From the NCBI GenBank assembly GCA_031373665.1, contig JANMMZ010000005.1, positions 1 through 64,000 of the forward strand: a stretch of 64,000 nt of DNA. The letters are read 5' to 3'. Below are positions 25,835 to 35,691 of the stretch, in pieces; the stretch's first letter is position 1; each line of letters begins with the position of its first letter. Source of the DNA: M3007 sp031373665. GTDB taxonomy: Bacteria > Bacteroidota > Bacteroidia > Chitinophagales > Saprospiraceae. The notes under the pieces were generated by a model that ran no database searches, was not told the origin of the DNA, and saw nothing but the letters and a program-made list of their open reading frames with translations. Both the position numbers and the translations under genes were made by a program.

Positions 25835-28800
25835 ATGAACGACACGTCATCAGATAAGCCTGGAAGTCTTGATAATTTCTTGGCCAAAAATAGTAATTCA
25901 CAAGCCCTTGCTCACGGCTTGGAGATACACAAAAAAGGAAATTTTGAACTCATCTCTATAGACGTAAGGTCTCATGGGGTGGCCTACTATAAAGTCAAAA
26001 GCGAACGCGGCTGGGATAGTTATAATGTGGTGATTCAAAATTTTAGGGGTGCAAAGCCCAATCCTTCTTTACACTGTTCTTGCCCTTACAATTGGGGTGG
26101 TTTGTGTAAGCATCGTGTGGCCGCACTCATTGATCTAAGCAATAAAGGACACTGGGAAGAACCCATGCCGGAGCCTCCGCCAGTGGTGTATGATATGTTG
26201 GACTCCGTATTGCCTATCAATGACCTCAGCGATACTTCTTTGCGGGCTGTCGTCTCTGACGATCATTGGAAAAAAAGGACTACCATCAAAAAAGTAGAAA
26301 TACTAGCCGCCAAAAATGGGGTGGCTGAAACCCGCGTCATCTTCAATGGTTATGAGCAGGTTCAACGATTTTCAAGGATTAAAATTGGTGAAATACACAG
26401 CTCTTGCGCTTGCGCCCAAAAAATTGGGCATCCTTGCTGCGAGCACAAATTGGCAGCCCTCTTGACACTGCGCGAACAATATGGCTCTTTGGCCTTTGAG
26501 TCTATGCGTGATTGGACGGCTCAGAAAAACCAATTGTTGTCTGAATATGGTTTTAATACCGACGATGATCTACGCGGCAAGTTTGATTTTAAGATCAATA
26601 ACAAAGGAATATTAGAACTCAAAGTACTCGATCCGGGCATCAAGGCTCCCGATCAACTCAGTGGGTGGTGGAAAAGCAATAGCGAGCGTTTTAAATCCGT
26701 ATCACGTACCCTTTCATTGGGTGCTAGCACAGAAGAAGAGCCAGACACGCGCCGAATTTTGATTTATTCACTCACCATGACGGGTGTCAATTTGGTACCT
26801 GATGTCACTTTAGTCCCTTTGACTGGAAGGTACAATGAGTCCAAAGATAAATTATCGCATATCTCCAAAATAGAGCAAATTTATGCTCAATATGGTACTG
26901 ATAGTGGTGAAATGCCAGCCATTACAGACCAAGACAGTCGGTTGTTACACATTGCCCGTTCAGGGTTTGCATACCAAGCCATTGCCACACATTTGCGCAA
27001 ACAAGGCTTTAGTCTGCCCTATTGGCATTATTCCAATTTTAACCTAAACGAGGCGGATGATATCCTCAAAGAAGCACTTCTAAATCATATTGGTGGGATC
27101 TGGGATCGGGTATTGCCATTGCTTGCCGATAAATTTACTGTTTTTTCAAATGACACCCAAAACCGTGTCAATTCCTTGCACCGCACCACCGTAATAGCGC
27201 AACCCTTGCGGCCTAGGTTTGAGTTGAGGAGTGAAGGCGATTTTATTGTGTTGGAAGGATTCACTGATTTTGGCGAAGAAACCATTTCGATTGAAAAACT
27301 GGAGCCGTTGGGTTTTTGGCTGCGCACCTATGAGGGTAAAGTAGCCAAGTTGTCCCAGTATAGAGATGCACTGTTGTTACAGCAGTTTAATAATACGGGC
27401 AAAATAAAAATCAAAAAAGATTACCTCCCTAGTTTTTTAGCCAATTTTGTGTTGCCCCTAACGGCTCACTACTCCGTTGATTTTAGTATTGATAAGGATA
27501 TTGACTACCAAAAACTATCGTGGAAGGAAGGCCGAATTTATCTAAAAGAAGACGCGTCGCACTTGTTGCTCATTCCGATGTATGCGTATTCGGAAAAGGC
27601 TTCTTCTCTAAAGGTTTTTGCGAATGAAACCTTGCCAAAAGATCCCGAAACGGAGACCCAAGAACCTGTAGTAGAATTCACAGATGATGGCCGAAAAGAC
27701 CACATCACTTTCGATGAATCCAGTGATCAGATCACCATCTGGAACCGCCAGCCGGAAAAGGAAAAGGCATTCCGGGAGCAGATTTCAGCCTTACACGAAG
27801 ATTTCAAGTATCAAGTGGGTGATTTTTTCCATATCCCATTCAATGACGTATTGCGAAACCACTGGTTGTTTCAGTTTTTTGAACACTGTACGACGCAAGG
27901 CATTGCGATTTTTGGGTTTTCGCAACTCAAAAAATTCAAATACAACCCCAATCGCCCCAAGGTGCAGATCCGTGCTTCATCGGGTATTGATTGGTTCGAT
28001 ATGAAGATGGAGATCTTCTTCGGCGAGCAAGTTGCTTCCTTGGCAGAAGTGCGGAAAGCGGTACTTAACAAACAACAGTACGTACAACTTGGAGATGGAT
28101 CCATCGGAATGCTACCCGAAGAATGGATTGCTCAATACGCCAACCTATTCAAATTTGGCCAAGTGCAAGGAGACTCCATGAAGGTCAGCAAAATGCACTT
28201 TTCGCTCATTGACCAACTTTCTGAACACATTGACAATGAAAAATTGCTTCAAGAATTGGCTGAAAAGAAGCAAAAACTCCTGCATTTCAAGGAAATAAAG
28301 AATATTCCTTTACCAAAAAATATCACGGCTACCCTCCGCGACTACCAGCAAGAGGGCTTTAAATGGCTCAATTTCTTAGACGAGTTTAGTTGGGGCGGCT
28401 GTTTGGCCGACGATATGGGCCTTGGTAAAACCTTGCAAGTCCTCACATTTTTGCAGGAAATAAAAAATCGTGATGGTGGTGGAACTAGCCTCATTGTCAT
28501 GCCAACGACCTTGATTTTTAACTGGCAAGCCGAGATCAAAAAATTCACGCCTGAACTGACATATTACGTACACAGGGGCATTACACGCCAGCGAAATACC
28601 GATTTTTTGCCCCAATATGACCTTATTCTCACGACCTACGGCACCCTCCGCAGCGACGTGGAATTTATGAAAGAATTCAAATTCCGGTACATTGTCCTTG
28701 ATGAGTCGCAGGCCATCAAAAACCCGGGGTCACTGACCTCCAAGGCCGTCAAACTGCTCAGTGCTCAAAATCGTTTGGTGATGACGGGTACGCCCGTCGA

Positions 28801-29716
28801 AAACAATACCTTTGATCTGTATTCTCAAGTAGAGTTTCTCAATCCGGGGCTACTAGGTACGCAAGAGTTTTTCCGTTCCGAATTTGCTAATCCCATTGAT
28901 AAGCACCGCGATGCTGACCGTGCCTCCGATTTGCGGCAATTGATATACCCATTCATCTTAAAACGAACCAAAGAGGAAGTCGCCAAAGACCTGCCGGACA
29001 AGACAGAAACGATCCTTTTCTGCGAGATGGGCAAGAAACAACGCAAAGTGTATGAAACATTCCGTGACTCATACAAGATGAGGATCATGGAAAAAATGGA
29101 AGAAGAAGGCCGCGAAAAATCGGCGTTTTTGATCTTGGAGGGCTTGCTCAAACTGCGCCAAATCTGCGATTCACCGGAGTTGCTCTCCGACGATGAGGAT
29201 TATGGAACGGAATCAACCAAACTAGACGAAATCATCAGGGAAATAGAAGAAAATGCAGGCAACCATAAAATCTTGGTTTTCTCCCAGTTCTTGAAAATGC
29301 TCGATCTGGTGCGCCAGCACTTAGAGAAAGCGAATATTTCGTACGAATACTTGGATGGACAGACCCGCGATCGCGCCGATAGGGTCAATCATTTTCAAAA
29401 CAATGAACAATGCCGTGTTTTCTTGATGAGCCTCAAGGCTGGCGGCGTGGGTATCAACCTGACCGAAGCCGATTACGTCTATTTGATTGACCCGTGGTGG
29501 AATCCTGCCGTGGAACAACAGGCCATAGACCGTACCCACCGAATCGGGCAAACCAAAAAAGTATTTGCCTACCGTATGATCTGCAAAGATACCGTGGAAG
29601 AAAAAATTATGGAACTGCAAGCCAAGAAAAAAGACATTGCTCGAGATTTGATCAGTACGGAAGAGGGACTGCTCAAAAAGTTGACTAAAGATGATATTGT
29701 GGCGTTGTTTACGTAG
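25835..29716 (+). CDS. SNF2-family ATPase with two SWIM zinc fingers
   Basis: A 1293-residue DNA-dependent ATPase of the Swi2/Snf2 group. Two SWIM fingers occur near the N-terminus: C81/C83/C91/H93 and C191/C193/C202/H204. A long middle region of unknown fold follows, then the helicase core: 'GGCLADDMGLGKTLQ' (motif I), 'IVLDESQAIKNP' (motif II, DESQ), 'VMTGTPVENNTFDLYSQ', and 'LKAGGVGINLTEADYVYLID' with 'DRTHRIGQTKKV' in the second lobe. Such enzymes remodel protein-DNA or protein-RNA polymerase complexes; the exact target is unknown. It ends 2 bases from the convergent mtaB. Confidence 0.93.
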   Translation: MNDTSSDKPGSLDNFLAKNSNSQALAHGLEIHKKGNFELISIDVRSHGVAYYKVKSERGWDSYNVVIQNFRGAKPNPSLHCSCPYNWGGLCKHRVAALIDLSNKGHWEEPMPEPPPVVYDMLDSVLPINDLSDTSLRAVVSDDHWKKRTTIKKVEILAAKNGVAETRVIFNGYEQVQRFSRIKIGEIHSSCACAQKIGHPCCEHKLAALLTLREQYGSLAFESMRDWTAQKNQLLSEYGFNTDDDLRGKFDFKINNKGILELKVLDPGIKAPDQLSGWWKSNSERFKSVSRTLSLGASTEEEPDTRRILIYSLTMTGVNLVPDVTLVPLTGRYNESKDKLSHISKIEQIYAQYGTDSGEMPAITDQDSRLLHIARSGFAYQAIATHLRKQGFSLPYWHYSNFNLNEADDILKEALLNHIGGIWDRVLPLLADKFTVFSNDTQNRVNSLHRTTVIAQPLRPRFELRSEGDFIVLEGFTDFGEETISIEKLEPLGFWLRTYEGKVAKLSQYRDALLLQQFNNTGKIKIKKDYLPSFLANFVLPLTAHYSVDFSIDKDIDYQKLSWKEGRIYLKEDASHLLLIPMYAYSEKASSLKVFANETLPKDPETETQEPVVEFTDDGRKDHITFDESSDQITIWNRQPEKEKAFREQISALHEDFKYQVGDFFHIPFNDVLRNHWLFQFFEHCTTQGIAIFGFSQLKKFKYNPNRPKVQIRASSGIDWFDMKMEIFFGEQVASLAEVRKAVLNKQQYVQLGDGSIGMLPEEWIAQYANLFKFGQVQGDSMKVSKMHFSLIDQLSEHIDNEKLLQELAEKKQKLLHFKEIKNIPLPKNITATLRDYQQEGFKWLNFLDEFSWGGCLADDMGLGKTLQVLTFLQEIKNRDGGGTSLIVMPTTLIFNWQAEIKKFTPELTYYVHRGITRQRNTDFLPQYDLILTTYGTLRSDVEFMKEFKFRYIVLDESQAIKNPGSLTSKAVKLLSAQNRLVMTGTPVENNTFDLYSQVEFLNPGLLGTQEFFRSEFANPIDKHRDADRASDLRQLIYPFILKRTKEEVAKDLPDKTETILFCEMGKKQRKVYETFRDSYKMRIMEKMEEEGREKSAFLILEGLLKLRQICDSPELLSDDEDYGTESTKLDEIIREIEENAGNHKILVFSQFLKMLDLVRQHLEKANISYEYLDGQTRDRADRVNHFQNNEQCRVFLMSLKAGGVGINLTEADYVYLIDPWWNPAVEQQAIDRTHRIGQTKKVFAYRMICKDTVEEKIMELQAKKKDIARDLISTEEGLLKKLTKDDIVALFT

Positions 29717-29718
29717 TG

Positions 29719-31053
29719 CTACCCAAGCCAACCTTCCAATGCCTCGCCGCCCCTTGTGAAGTTGCTCATGAATACGGAACCAATGGTGTTGATCATATTG
29801 GGTTCAAAGGGCAATTCTACCTTGATATAATTGTCCGTAAAGCCGGAAACAAGGCTGGTGTCCTTGTGGTGCTCAAACAAAACCGGGCGTGCTGTTTGGG
29901 AGTATTGGGCATAAAATGCGCGGCGTTTCATTTCAGAGAGACCGCGCAAAGCCTGGTTGCGGCGGCGGCGTTCTTCTACGGGTACGGTGCCGGGCATAGC
30001 CGTGGCAAGCGTATTGGCGCGTTCAGAATAAGTGAACACATGGAGGTAAGAAATATCTAGGGATTGTATGAATGCGTAGGTTTCTAGGAAATCTGCCTCG
30101 GTTTCGCCAGGGAAACCGACTATCACGTCGCAACCAATACAAGCGTGCGGCATCCGTGACTTGATATTGGTCACGCGATCAGCGTACAGGTCGCGGGTGT
30201 AGCGGCGGCGCATATCGCGGAGTTGTTTGTCATTGCCAGATTGTAAAGGCACATGAAAGTGCGGCATAAATCGGGTACTTTCTGAAACCAGCCCAATGAT
30301 CTCGCTTGTAAGCAAATTGGGTTCTATACTCGAAATCCTAAACCGGCTAATGCCCTCCACTTGATCCAAGGCTTGAACCAAGTCCACAAAAAGAGCCTCT
30401 TTTTGGGGCTTTGTACCTTCTATTACATCGGTTCCATTGCCAAAATCGCCTAAATTGACTCCGGTCAATACTATTTCACGCGTACCCGTTGCCGCAATCT
30501 TTTGCACATTTTCCAACACCCGATCCACGGTATCGGACCGGCTAGCACCCCGCGCTTGCGGAATGGTGCAAAAAGAGCACTTGTAATCGCATCCATCCTG
30601 CACTTTTAAGAAAGAGCGGGTGCGGTCGCCAAAAGAAAAAGAAGGAACAAATGTATTTACATCTTTTACATCTCCTGCATACACCATACCTTTGCCGGGT
30701 GCTTTGCTGAGATCGTCCACGTAATCCATGATTCGGAATTTCTCGCCAGCACCCAACACCAAGTCCACTCCCGGAATATCCGCGATTTCTTGTGGTTTGA
30801 GTTGCGCATAGCATCCAGTCACGATCACAAATGCCTCCGGCTGTTGGCGCAATGCTTGGCGCACTATTTTTTTACATTCCTTATCGGCCTGCTCTGTTAC
30901 AGAACAAGTATTGAGGACGTAAATATCGGCACCATCCTCAAATTTGACGGGCAGGTAGCCACCAGACTCAAAGAGCCGGGACAGGGCTGAAGTCTCTGAA
31001 AAATTGAGTTTGCAGCCTAAGGTATGAAATGCAACAGTGCGTGGAGTAGCCAT
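29719..31053 (-). CDS. mtaB: tRNA t6A37 methylthiotransferase MtaB
   Basis: A 444-residue radical SAM enzyme that adds a methylthio group to t6A at position 37 of tRNAs reading ANN codons. Two Fe-S clusters are supported: C14, C50 and C81 of the N-terminal UPF0004 domain, and the radical SAM C155/C159/C162 (GCDYKCSFC). 'HTLGCKLNFSETSAL' fits MtaB rather than MiaB. The frame opens with a GTG at 31065, but that overlaps the -7 box, so I take the ATG at 31053. Confidence 0.93.
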   Translation of the reverse strand: MATPRTVAFHTLGCKLNFSETSALSRLFESGGYLPVKFEDGADIYVLNTCSVTEQADKECKKIVRQALRQQPEAFVIVTGCYAQLKPQEIADIPGVDLVLGAGEKFRIMDYVDDLSKAPGKGMVYAGDVKDVNTFVPSFSFGDRTRSFLKVQDGCDYKCSFCTIPQARGASRSDTVDRVLENVQKIAATGTREIVLTGVNLGDFGNGTDVIEGTKPQKEALFVDLVQALDQVEGISRFRISSIEPNLLTSEIIGLVSESTRFMPHFHVPLQSGNDKQLRDMRRRYTRDLYADRVTNIKSRMPHACIGCDVIVGFPGETEADFLETYAFIQSLDISYLHVFTYSERANTLATAMPGTVPVEERRRRNQALRGLSEMKRRAFYAQYSQTARPVLFEHHKDTSLVSGFTDNYIKVELPFEPNMINTIGSVFMSNFTRGGEALEGWLG

Positions 31054-31064
31054 AAATGAAGCCA

Positions 31065-31072
31065 CAAAGATA
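31065..31072 (-). promoter_or_regulatory. -7 promoter box for mtaB
   Basis: TATCTTTG on the minus strand, 11 bases before the ATG, predicting a leader of only a few bases. Confidence 0.55.
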
Positions 31073-31108
31073 CGTCAATTTACTTGAACAATCACAACCG
31101 TAATCATT

Positions 31109-31813
31109 ATGACTGTTGCTTACAACATCACCAACCTAACCGATGCTCGCTACTTTGCCGCGAAAGATGTAGAATATTTGGTCTTCAACCTTGAAGCAGG
31201 CACGCCTGGGTTTGTAGATCCAATCACCGTAAAAGCCATGGAAGAATGGGTAGTAGGCCCTACCATTGTGGGGGCTTTTAGGCATAGTAGCCTTGAAACA
31301 GTGCTAGAATCAGTTAAATTTTATGGATTGAAGGGTGTACAAGTGTGGTGGTCTGAGGGCAATGAGAAAGCACTGAAGGAACTCATACAATTGGTAGATG
31401 TAATTTTGGTTTTTGATGTGAATGGGCAATCGCCCGACGAATTATATGACCTCCAGGATGAATATTTGTCTGCTATTTTCATGCTTAATTTTGGGGATCA
31501 AGACCTGAAATCTATGTTTACGGATGAATGGCGATCATTTTTCAACAATGTACGCCCCGTTATACAAAGCAACGCCTCGGTAGAAGACCTAAAAGCCGCC
31601 ATTGTGCAGTTTAGGTTAGCAGATTGGGCAGTGTCAGGCGGAGATGAGGAAAAGGTAGGCTTAAAGTCATTTGATGACCTCGACGAAATACTAGATTGGG
31701 TAGAAGAAATAGGAAGGCCACAGGCTGAAAAGGAGCGGGAGAGCAGGGAAATGCACGAAAGGGCAAATAATAACAACAACACATACCATGGCTATGACCC
31801 CTTCATACTATGA
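31109..31813 (+). CDS. TrpF-like (phosphoribosylanthranilate isomerase-like) protein
   Basis: 234 residues. The beginning 'ITNLTDARYFAAKDVEYLVF' and the alternating strand/helix pattern ('VGAFRHSSLETVLESVKFYG', 'VQVWW', 'WAVSGGDEEKVGLKSFDDLD') resemble the TIM barrel of phosphoribosylanthranilate isomerase, where the equivalent start reads CGITxxxDA. The catalytic Cys of TrpF is not at the expected place (YNITN here) and the final phosphate-binding part is altered, so it probably does not do the TrpF reaction. No other trp genes are near. It overlaps the ATL gene by 26 bases, so the two are translated together. Confidence 0.6.
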   Translation: MTVAYNITNLTDARYFAAKDVEYLVFNLEAGTPGFVDPITVKAMEEWVVGPTIVGAFRHSSLETVLESVKFYGLKGVQVWWSEGNEKALKELIQLVDVILVFDVNGQSPDELYDLQDEYLSAIFMLNFGDQDLKSMFTDEWRSFFNNVRPVIQSNASVEDLKAAIVQFRLADWAVSGGDEEKVGLKSFDDLDEILDWVEEIGRPQAEKERESREMHERANNNNNTYHGYDPFIL

Positions 31814-32132
31814 TTTGGTGTATGCCGTGGTGCGACAAGTGCCTCGGGGTCGTGTTACCAATTACGGTGCCATAGCCGATTTTCTAGCACTTGGATCGTC
31901 TCGTATGGTCGGGTGGGCACTTAACCAGTGCCACACCATGGACGACGTGCCTGCACACCGAGTCGTGAACCGAAAGGGCGAACTTAGTGGCCGCCACCAT
32001 TTCGCTACCCCTACCCTTATGCAAGCGTTGCTTGAAAACGAGGGTATTATTATTGAAAATGATACCGTACGCGATTTCAAGACGCTGTTTTGGAGTCCTA
32101 GTGAATTGGGAGATGATTGGGAGGCATTTTAG
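31788..32132 (+). CDS. Alkyltransferase-like (ATL) DNA repair protein
   Basis: A 114-residue homologue of the DNA-binding domain of O6-alkylguanine-DNA alkyltransferase. 'VPRGRVTNYGAIA', the arginine-finger helix 'SSRMVGWALNQC' and the active-site loop are clear, but the alkyl-accepting Cys of PCHR is Ala56 (PAHRVV). ATL proteins cannot remove the alkyl group; they bind the lesion and hand it to nucleotide excision repair. Small size without the N-terminal MGMT domain also fits. Overlap with the TrpF-like gene shows coupling. Confidence 0.9.
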   Translation: MAMTPSYYDLVYAVVRQVPRGRVTNYGAIADFLALGSSRMVGWALNQCHTMDDVPAHRVVNRKGELSGRHHFATPTLMQALLENEGIIIENDTVRDFKTLFWSPSELGDDWEAF

Positions 32133-32153
32133 ATGTGCTTTAGAGGGCGAAGT

Positions 32154-32951
32154 TCACACAACCGCTTTTCTAATTCTAACCAACCGCTCCAGCAATGCTT
32201 CCAACCGATCTAAAGGGAGCATGTTAGCACCATCTGATTTTGCTTCCGAAGGCTTGGGGTGGGTTTCGATAAATAAGCCATTTACGCCTACCGCAACGCC
32301 TGCCCGTGCGATGCACTCGATCAAGGCTGGTCGGCCTCCAGTAACACCACTACTCTGATTGGGTTGCTGCAAAGAGTGGGTACAATCAAGTACTACGGGT
32401 ACTCCAAACGACTGCATCACAGGAATACCCCTGAAATCTACGATCAAATCTTGATACCCAAACGTCGTGCCGCGCTCCGTAAGTATGATATTGGGATTAC
32501 CCTCCTCCTGTACTTTCTCCATTGCAAATTGCATGGATTCAGGACTCACAAATTGACCTTTTTTGATGTTCACGACTTTACCCGTTTGAGCGGCTGCCAC
32601 CAAAAGACTAGTCTGACGGCATAGAAATGCAGGTATTTGCAGCACATCAACATAGGCTGCGGCCAAGGCCGCCTCTTGGTCTGTGTGAATATCGGTAGTG
32701 GTAGGCACTTCGTACATTTTTCCAATTTTTTGGAGAATGTTCAATGCCTTTTCATCGCCAATACCCGTGAAGGAGTCCTTTCGGCTGCGATTAGCCTTTC
32801 GGTATGACCCTTTGAAAATATAAGGTATTTCCAAGCGGGTACAGATTTCTTTAACCGTTCCGGCTATATCAACGGCCATCTGTTCGCCCTCAATGGCGCA
32901 AGGGCCTGCTATGAGGAAAAAATTGTCTGATTTTAAATATTGCTGTAACAT
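32154..32951 (-). CDS. kdsA: 3-deoxy-8-phosphooctulonate synthase (KDO-8-P synthase)
   Basis: A 265-residue aldolase-type enzyme joining phosphoenolpyruvate and arabinose 5-phosphate for the KDO part of lipopolysaccharide. Signature stretches: 'FFLIAGPCAIEGEQMA', 'FKGSYRKANRSRKDSFTG', 'TTDIHTDQEAA', 'IPAFLCRQTSLLVAAAQTGK' with the Cys often seen in metal-dependent forms, and 'VVLDCTHSLQQPN'. Length is normal. The ATG is only 4 bases from its -7 promoter box, so its mRNA is probably leaderless. Confidence 0.95.
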   Translation of the reverse strand: MLQQYLKSDNFFLIAGPCAIEGEQMAVDIAGTVKEICTRLEIPYIFKGSYRKANRSRKDSFTGIGDEKALNILQKIGKMYEVPTTTDIHTDQEAALAAAYVDVLQIPAFLCRQTSLLVAAAQTGKVVNIKKGQFVSPESMQFAMEKVQEEGNPNIILTERGTTFGYQDLIVDFRGIPVMQSFGVPVVLDCTHSLQQPNQSSGVTGGRPALIECIARAGVAVGVNGLFIETHPKPSEAKSDGANMLPLDRLEALLERLVRIRKAVV

Positions 32952-32955
32952 GGGG

Positions 32956-32963
32956 CAAAAGTA
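32956..32963 (-). promoter_or_regulatory. -7 promoter box abutting the kdsA start
   Basis: On the minus strand the sequence is TACTTTTGCCCCATG: box, 4 bases, start codon. The same 15 bases precede the trans-sulfuration gene ending at 55315. Confidence 0.65.
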
Positions 32964-32978
32964 CGGAGAAGAAATGGA

Positions 32979-35603
32979 TTACTCCGCCTTCACAAACTTT
33001 TGCTGTCCCCAAGTTTTATTTCCAGATTGGGCATACACGATATATACACCCGATGCGAAGTTGGTCAACGGTACTGGAATCTGTTGTGTATCATTACCCA
33101 CTTCTTTTTGCCAGATCAACCGACCAGACATATCCATGATGATTAAAGAAGTCCGCTGCTTAGACGGAAGGTTGGCCACTACGATGTTTACTTGTTCTGA
33201 ACTTAGATTGGGTGTCACCTTCAATTGTGGCTTCAGACCTGTGATAGGGTTGAATACCGAAGAATTTAGGCCAATTTGAAGAGAATCTAAGGCGAAAGAA
33301 AAAATGCTGCGCCCATGGGTGCCAGCAAAAAGGGTTTTCTTGATCGGGTTTATATCTAGATCATAGACTGGGACAGAAGGAATGCCTTGGCCCAGTCGTT
33401 CCCAATGCGTACCCCCATCGAGGGTTCCATATACGCCGCCATCGGTACCCACAAAAATAACAGAATCTTGGTGTCCCGGCAAAATCTGAATATCATTGAT
33501 CGCCAGATTTGGTAGATCTCCGTTGATGGGTTCCCAAGTATTGCCTTTGTTGTCGGATCGGTGTAAGTGTGCCGTAAAATCGTTGGAACGATAGCCTGAG
33601 TGCGATACAAAAACGCGGTTGGCATTGTTGGGCGATGCCTTCACACTGGTCACATACCGTTCGGGCAGGCCAGCCGTGATATTTGTCCATTGTTGGACAT
33701 TGGGAAGCCCCCTCCATACATTGCCATCTGTTGTGCCTACATAGAGTAAATCCTCTTCAATGGGGCAATCACTTAGGGTTGTAATCGTATGAAACCTAGG
33801 GCTAAAAATGATCCCATCGGTAAGATCATCGCTGATGGGCTGCCACTGGGCAGGATGCCCCACACTTTTATACACCCGATAAGTGCCCGTGTACATCACC
33901 GATTCATTGGTTTTACTAATAAAGTATGGCATATCCCAGTTGCGGCGGTCATCTGAATTGATGCCCTCTGAGCCACTTTCAAAGAACTCACCATTGTTGG
34001 TAGTGACACCAATACTACCATTTTGGGCTTCAAAATAATAAATATTAGGCTCTGTTGGATGGAAAACAGCCTGAAATCCATCGCCGCCATAAAGACGATT
34101 CCAATCATTTACCATGCTGCGATTGCCATCAAATGTTCCATTGTCTTGTGCGCCCCCATAGTAAAGTTCGGGTTGGTGGGGGTTGTGCGCTACCCTGTAC
34201 AGTTGAGTGGTTGGTATTTGCTCTATTTTATCCCAAAACAGACCATTATCTGTGCTTTTATAAAGGCCACCATCGGTGGCAATCAAAAAATCTGTTGCAC
34301 TGAGAAAAACTAAATCGTGGTGATCTACGTGTACATCGTTGTTCCAACCCACGGCTACCGCCCAATTAGCACCGCCATCTTGAGATCTCCAAGTATTGAC
34401 TCCCAATATCCAAATATCTTGTGGATTAAAGGGATTGATACGCACTTCTCCAAAATACCAAGCAAAATTACTTTGAAAATTGGTCTCTAGCCCAGTGGTC
34501 AGGCTCAATTGCCAGGTCTGTCCGGCATCAAAACTTTCATAAAGCCCTCCAAATTGGAGGCTATTATTGGCATAGGTGGCCACTATGTGTTGGGCATTGC
34601 TTTGGTCTATGGATAAACCGATACGGCTTTGAGCATCTTGTGGCAATCCCCCTTGAAGTATGGCCCAGTTGTTTCCACCATCGGTTGATTTCCAGATGCG
34701 AGCATCATTGCCACTAATGAGGCTTTCTTGGTTGTTTCGGATTCGATTCCAAGCGGCGGCATATAGCACGTTTGGATTGTTGGGCGCCATCTTGAGGTCA
34801 ATGATGCCTGCTTGATCCGAAATAAATAGTTTTTGTGTCCAAGTCATTCCCCCATCCATACTCTTATACAGTCCCCGATTGTTGTCGCGCTCAAAGGGAA
34901 GACCCATCGTAGCCACAAAAATAGTATTGGGATTGGTTGGATCTACGATGATTTCAGAAACGATGCGTTGGTCGGCCAAGCCTAAGTGTTGCCAAGTAGC
35001 ACCGCCATCAGTGCTTTTATATACCCCATTGCCAATGAAAGGAAAACCTGAAATACAAGGATCGCCCAAACCAATATAAACGGTATTAGGGTTGGAAGGA
35101 TCGAGGGTAATACAACCGATGGAACTATAGATTTGTCCATCAAAGATAGGCAACCAACTGCCGCCCCCATTCACTGTTTTCCAGACTCCACCTGTAGAAT
35201 AACCTATATAAATAATATTTTGATCGGTTGGATGGACTGCAATCGTATTGACCCGTGCGCCGATATTTCCAGGGCCTTCCACCTTCCATTGGGTGTTAAA
35301 ACCTTTGAGTATATCCCTTGGTTTGGTTGCCACAGTTTCTGTTTGAGCAGCGTATAGAGCCGCCTCATAAGTCGCCATATCAGGTATGAAATATGGGTAT
35401 TCGCGCAAGGCGTGAAACCATTCAAATGGGCGCAACGTCGTGTCTGATCCGTTGGATGCTTCACTGGTTTGAAGTAGAATTTCCTTAGACTCCAAGGTGT
35501 TGGCTTGGCGTTTGAGCAATACCACCAACAGGCTCACGATGGCCGCTGCCAATAAAATCATATTACGAACCGGAAATGGTTGCCGTGGTTGTCGTTGGAA
35601 CAT
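32979..35603 (-). CDS. BNR/VPS10-type propeller protein with T9SS sorting signal
   Basis: An 874-residue exported protein. A hydrophobic N-terminal segment (about 14-31) serves as signal or anchor. The body has many BNR/sortilin-type beta-propeller repeats, e.g. 'GGVWKTVNGGGSWLPIFDG', 'NGVYKSTDGGATWQHLG', 'GVYGTLDGGTHWERLG'. The last 80 residues (QLKVTPNLSSEQVNIVV ... FASGVYIVYAQSG) are a T9SS type A sorting domain. Substrate or ligand unknown; these propellers often bind carbohydrates or proteins at the cell surface. Related in its N-terminal propeller to the protein at 38674-41970. Confidence 0.88.
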   Translation of the reverse strand: MFQRQPRQPFPVRNMILLAAAIVSLLVVLLKRQANTLESKEILLQTSEASNGSDTTLRPFEWFHALREYPYFIPDMATYEAALYAAQTETVATKPRDILKGFNTQWKVEGPGNIGARVNTIAVHPTDQNIIYIGYSTGGVWKTVNGGGSWLPIFDGQIYSSIGCITLDPSNPNTVYIGLGDPCISGFPFIGNGVYKSTDGGATWQHLGLADQRIVSEIIVDPTNPNTIFVATMGLPFERDNNRGLYKSMDGGMTWTQKLFISDQAGIIDLKMAPNNPNVLYAAAWNRIRNNQESLISGNDARIWKSTDGGNNWAILQGGLPQDAQSRIGLSIDQSNAQHIVATYANNSLQFGGLYESFDAGQTWQLSLTTGLETNFQSNFAWYFGEVRINPFNPQDIWILGVNTWRSQDGGANWAVAVGWNNDVHVDHHDLVFLSATDFLIATDGGLYKSTDNGLFWDKIEQIPTTQLYRVAHNPHQPELYYGGAQDNGTFDGNRSMVNDWNRLYGGDGFQAVFHPTEPNIYYFEAQNGSIGVTTNNGEFFESGSEGINSDDRRNWDMPYFISKTNESVMYTGTYRVYKSVGHPAQWQPISDDLTDGIIFSPRFHTITTLSDCPIEEDLLYVGTTDGNVWRGLPNVQQWTNITAGLPERYVTSVKASPNNANRVFVSHSGYRSNDFTAHLHRSDNKGNTWEPINGDLPNLAINDIQILPGHQDSVIFVGTDGGVYGTLDGGTHWERLGQGIPSVPVYDLDINPIKKTLFAGTHGRSIFSFALDSLQIGLNSSVFNPITGLKPQLKVTPNLSSEQVNIVVANLPSKQRTSLIIMDMSGRLIWQKEVGNDTQQIPVPLTNFASGVYIVYAQSGNKTWGQQKFVKAE

Positions 35604-35683
35604 ATTTGTATGATTGGTTCGATTACCCTTTGATAATCAAGCGATTGGTCAAATTTGAATCGAGGATTAGTCTCTTCCAATTA

Positions 35684-35691
35684 CAAATATA
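35684..35691 (-). promoter_or_regulatory. -7 promoter box for the BNR/T9SS gene
   Basis: TATATTTG on the minus strand, 80 bases upstream of the ATG. The gap 35604-35937 (334 bases) contains this box and, at its far end, the hairpin at 35891-35924; nothing else is recognised. Confidence 0.45.

Noticed and set aside
25835..29716. Defence system based on a SNF2 helicase (DISARM-like)
   Set aside because: No methylase, DUF1998 or phospholipase-D genes are adjacent; neighbours are MtaB and transporters.
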